NCBI GenBank assembly: GCA_002298925.1 | Contig: DBMM01000031.1 | Span: forward strand, 1 to 5,929 | Direction: 5' to 3' | From: Geobacter sp. UBA698 | Lineage (GTDB): Bacteria; Desulfobacterota; Desulfuromonadia; Geobacterales; Pseudopelobacteraceae | Length of the DNA: 5,929 nucleotides | In this document: one piece after another, positions 5,228 through 5,929 of the stretch | How the letters are laid out: every line of letters begins with the position of its first letter | How positions within the stretch are numbered: the first letter of the stretch is position 1 | Notes under the pieces: generated by a model | Seen by the model: only the letters and a program-made list of their open reading frames with translations | Databases searched by the model: none | Told to the model about the DNA's origin: nothing | Made by a program: the position numbers and the translations under genes

Positions 5228-5929
5228 TTAATGATCGGATGCCTTGGAAATCCCCAGGCCGGTAATCTGGCGCACCTCGATCTCGTCAAACATCTCCTCT
5301 GCCCGTCGGTCGCGGAACAGCAGCGTACCGATGATGGCCGCAATCAATCCCAGCGGTACCGAAACGATGCCCGGGTTCTTCAGCGGGAAGATGGCGGCCT
5401 TGAGTCCGACCATGGAGGTTCCGCCGTCGTTTTTCTGGAAATCGGCCCGCGACTTTTCCAGCGCCTTGAGATCCTTGTCTGCCAGCAGCACACCTTCAGC
5501 CTGTTTTTTCTCCAGAGTCACGATGATCTTTTTGGCATCATCGGCAATCTTCTGGGGATAGGTCATGACCGGCGAGATCACCACCAGACCCAGGGCGGAG
5601 ATGGTTCCCACCAGCAGGGCCGATATGACACCGGCCGTATTGAAGCGTTTCCAGAACAGTGACAGCATGACCGCCGGAAAGTTGCCGGAAGCGGCCACGG
5701 CAAACGCCAGGGCCACCAGGGCCACCACGTTTTCCTTTTCGGCCGCCAGTCCCATCATGATGGCAGCCAGTCCCACAAACAGCGAGGTGATGCGGGCCAC
5801 CTTGACCTGGGTATGCTGATCGGCCTTGCCGTCCATGACGATATTGACATAGACGTCATGGGCAATGGCCGCGGAGGCAGCCAGCACCAGGCCGGAAACC
5901 ACCGCCAGGATCGTGGCGAAGGCCACGGC
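5228..5929 (-). CDS. actP: ActP-like sodium/solute (acetate) symporter, C-terminal part; 5' end outside window
   Basis: The - strand frame is open to the window edge and stops with TAA at 5230-5228, so 233 C-terminal residues are visible. It belongs to the sodium:solute symporter family. The AVAFATILAVVSGLVLAASA helix followed by AHDVYVN is a hallmark of ActP-type acetate/short monocarboxylate permeases, as are ALAFAVAASGNFPAVMLSLFW and the late AIFPLKNPGIVSVPLGL. About five membrane segments are seen, ending in a short charged tail. Compared with E. coli ActP there is a long charged, helix-prone insertion (Lys/Glu/Asp-rich, encoded by about 5402-5566) between the last two segments. The protein would import acetate or a similar acid with a cation across the inner membrane, a fitting role in an acetate-using anaerobe. 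Substrate is inferred from family likeness only. The GTG at 5926-5924 is an internal Val codon, not a start. Confidence 0.85.
   Translation of the reverse strand, partial: AVAFATILAVVSGLVLAASAAIAHDVYVNIVMDGKADQHTQVKVARITSLFVGLAAIMMGLAAEKENVVALVALAFAVAASGNFPAVMLSLFWKRFNTAGVISALLVGTISALGLVVISPVMTYPQKIADDAKKIIVTLEKKQAEGVLLADKDLKALEKSRADFQKNDGGTSMVGLKAAIFPLKNPGIVSVPLGLIAAIIGTLLFRDRRAEEMFDEIEVRQITGLGISKASDH

Noticed and set aside
5152..5343. 64-residue N-terminal extension of the DUF6125 frame
   Set aside because: The extension overlaps the symporter gene and the palindrome, reads as non-protein-like sequence, and the internal ATG at 5151 has a near-ideal ribosome binding site.

Overview
This 5.9 kb window looks like chromosomal DNA of an anaerobic deltaproteobacterium, most likely a Desulfuromonas/Geobacter/Pelobacter-type organism (Desulfuromonadia). 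That placement is inferred from the gene mix: a DUF6125-type cytosolic protein, an ActP-type acetate/cation symporter, an M24 peptidase, and a CoA-ester module (biotin carrier, PhaB-like reductase, SCP-x-like thiolase). It also rests on moderately GC-rich coding sequence with purine-rich AAGGAG/GGAGG ribosome binding sites. No RNA gene, insertion sequence, phage gene or CRISPR array was seen.

The left half (1-2675) reads on the + strand. It opens with the 3' end of a biotin carboxyl carrier protein carrying an EAMK biotinylation site and an unusual insertion. A 159-bp gap containing an inverted repeat follows, then a PhaB-like acetoacetyl-CoA reductase (378-1121), an SCP-x/archaeal-type thiolase (1198-2370), and a 60-residue Cys-containing protein of unknown family (2493-2675) whose leader has two perfect hairpins. 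Together these genes suggest metabolism of beta-ketoacyl/3-hydroxyacyl-CoA esters: carboxylation of a small substrate, reduction or oxidation at the beta position, and thiolytic cleavage or condensation. The actual substrate cannot be read from the sequence.

The right half (2841-5929) reads on the - strand. In transcription order it holds the 3' part of an ActP-like sodium/solute (acetate) symporter, a DUF6125-like cytosolic protein, an FMN nitroreductase-family protein and an M24 (Xaa-Pro aminopeptidase-like) metallopeptidase. The last two overlap by a few bases and are probably co-translated. The two halves converge on a strong 14-bp hairpin at 2753-2784 that probably terminates both. A GC-rich palindrome between the symporter and the DUF6125 gene resembles a dispersed palindromic repeat.

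Most genes are assignable to families. The parts least explained by known families are the 60-residue protein with its structured leader, the insertion in the biotin domain, and the atypical thiolase with no visible partner. I do not see a clear-cut new defence or mobile system.
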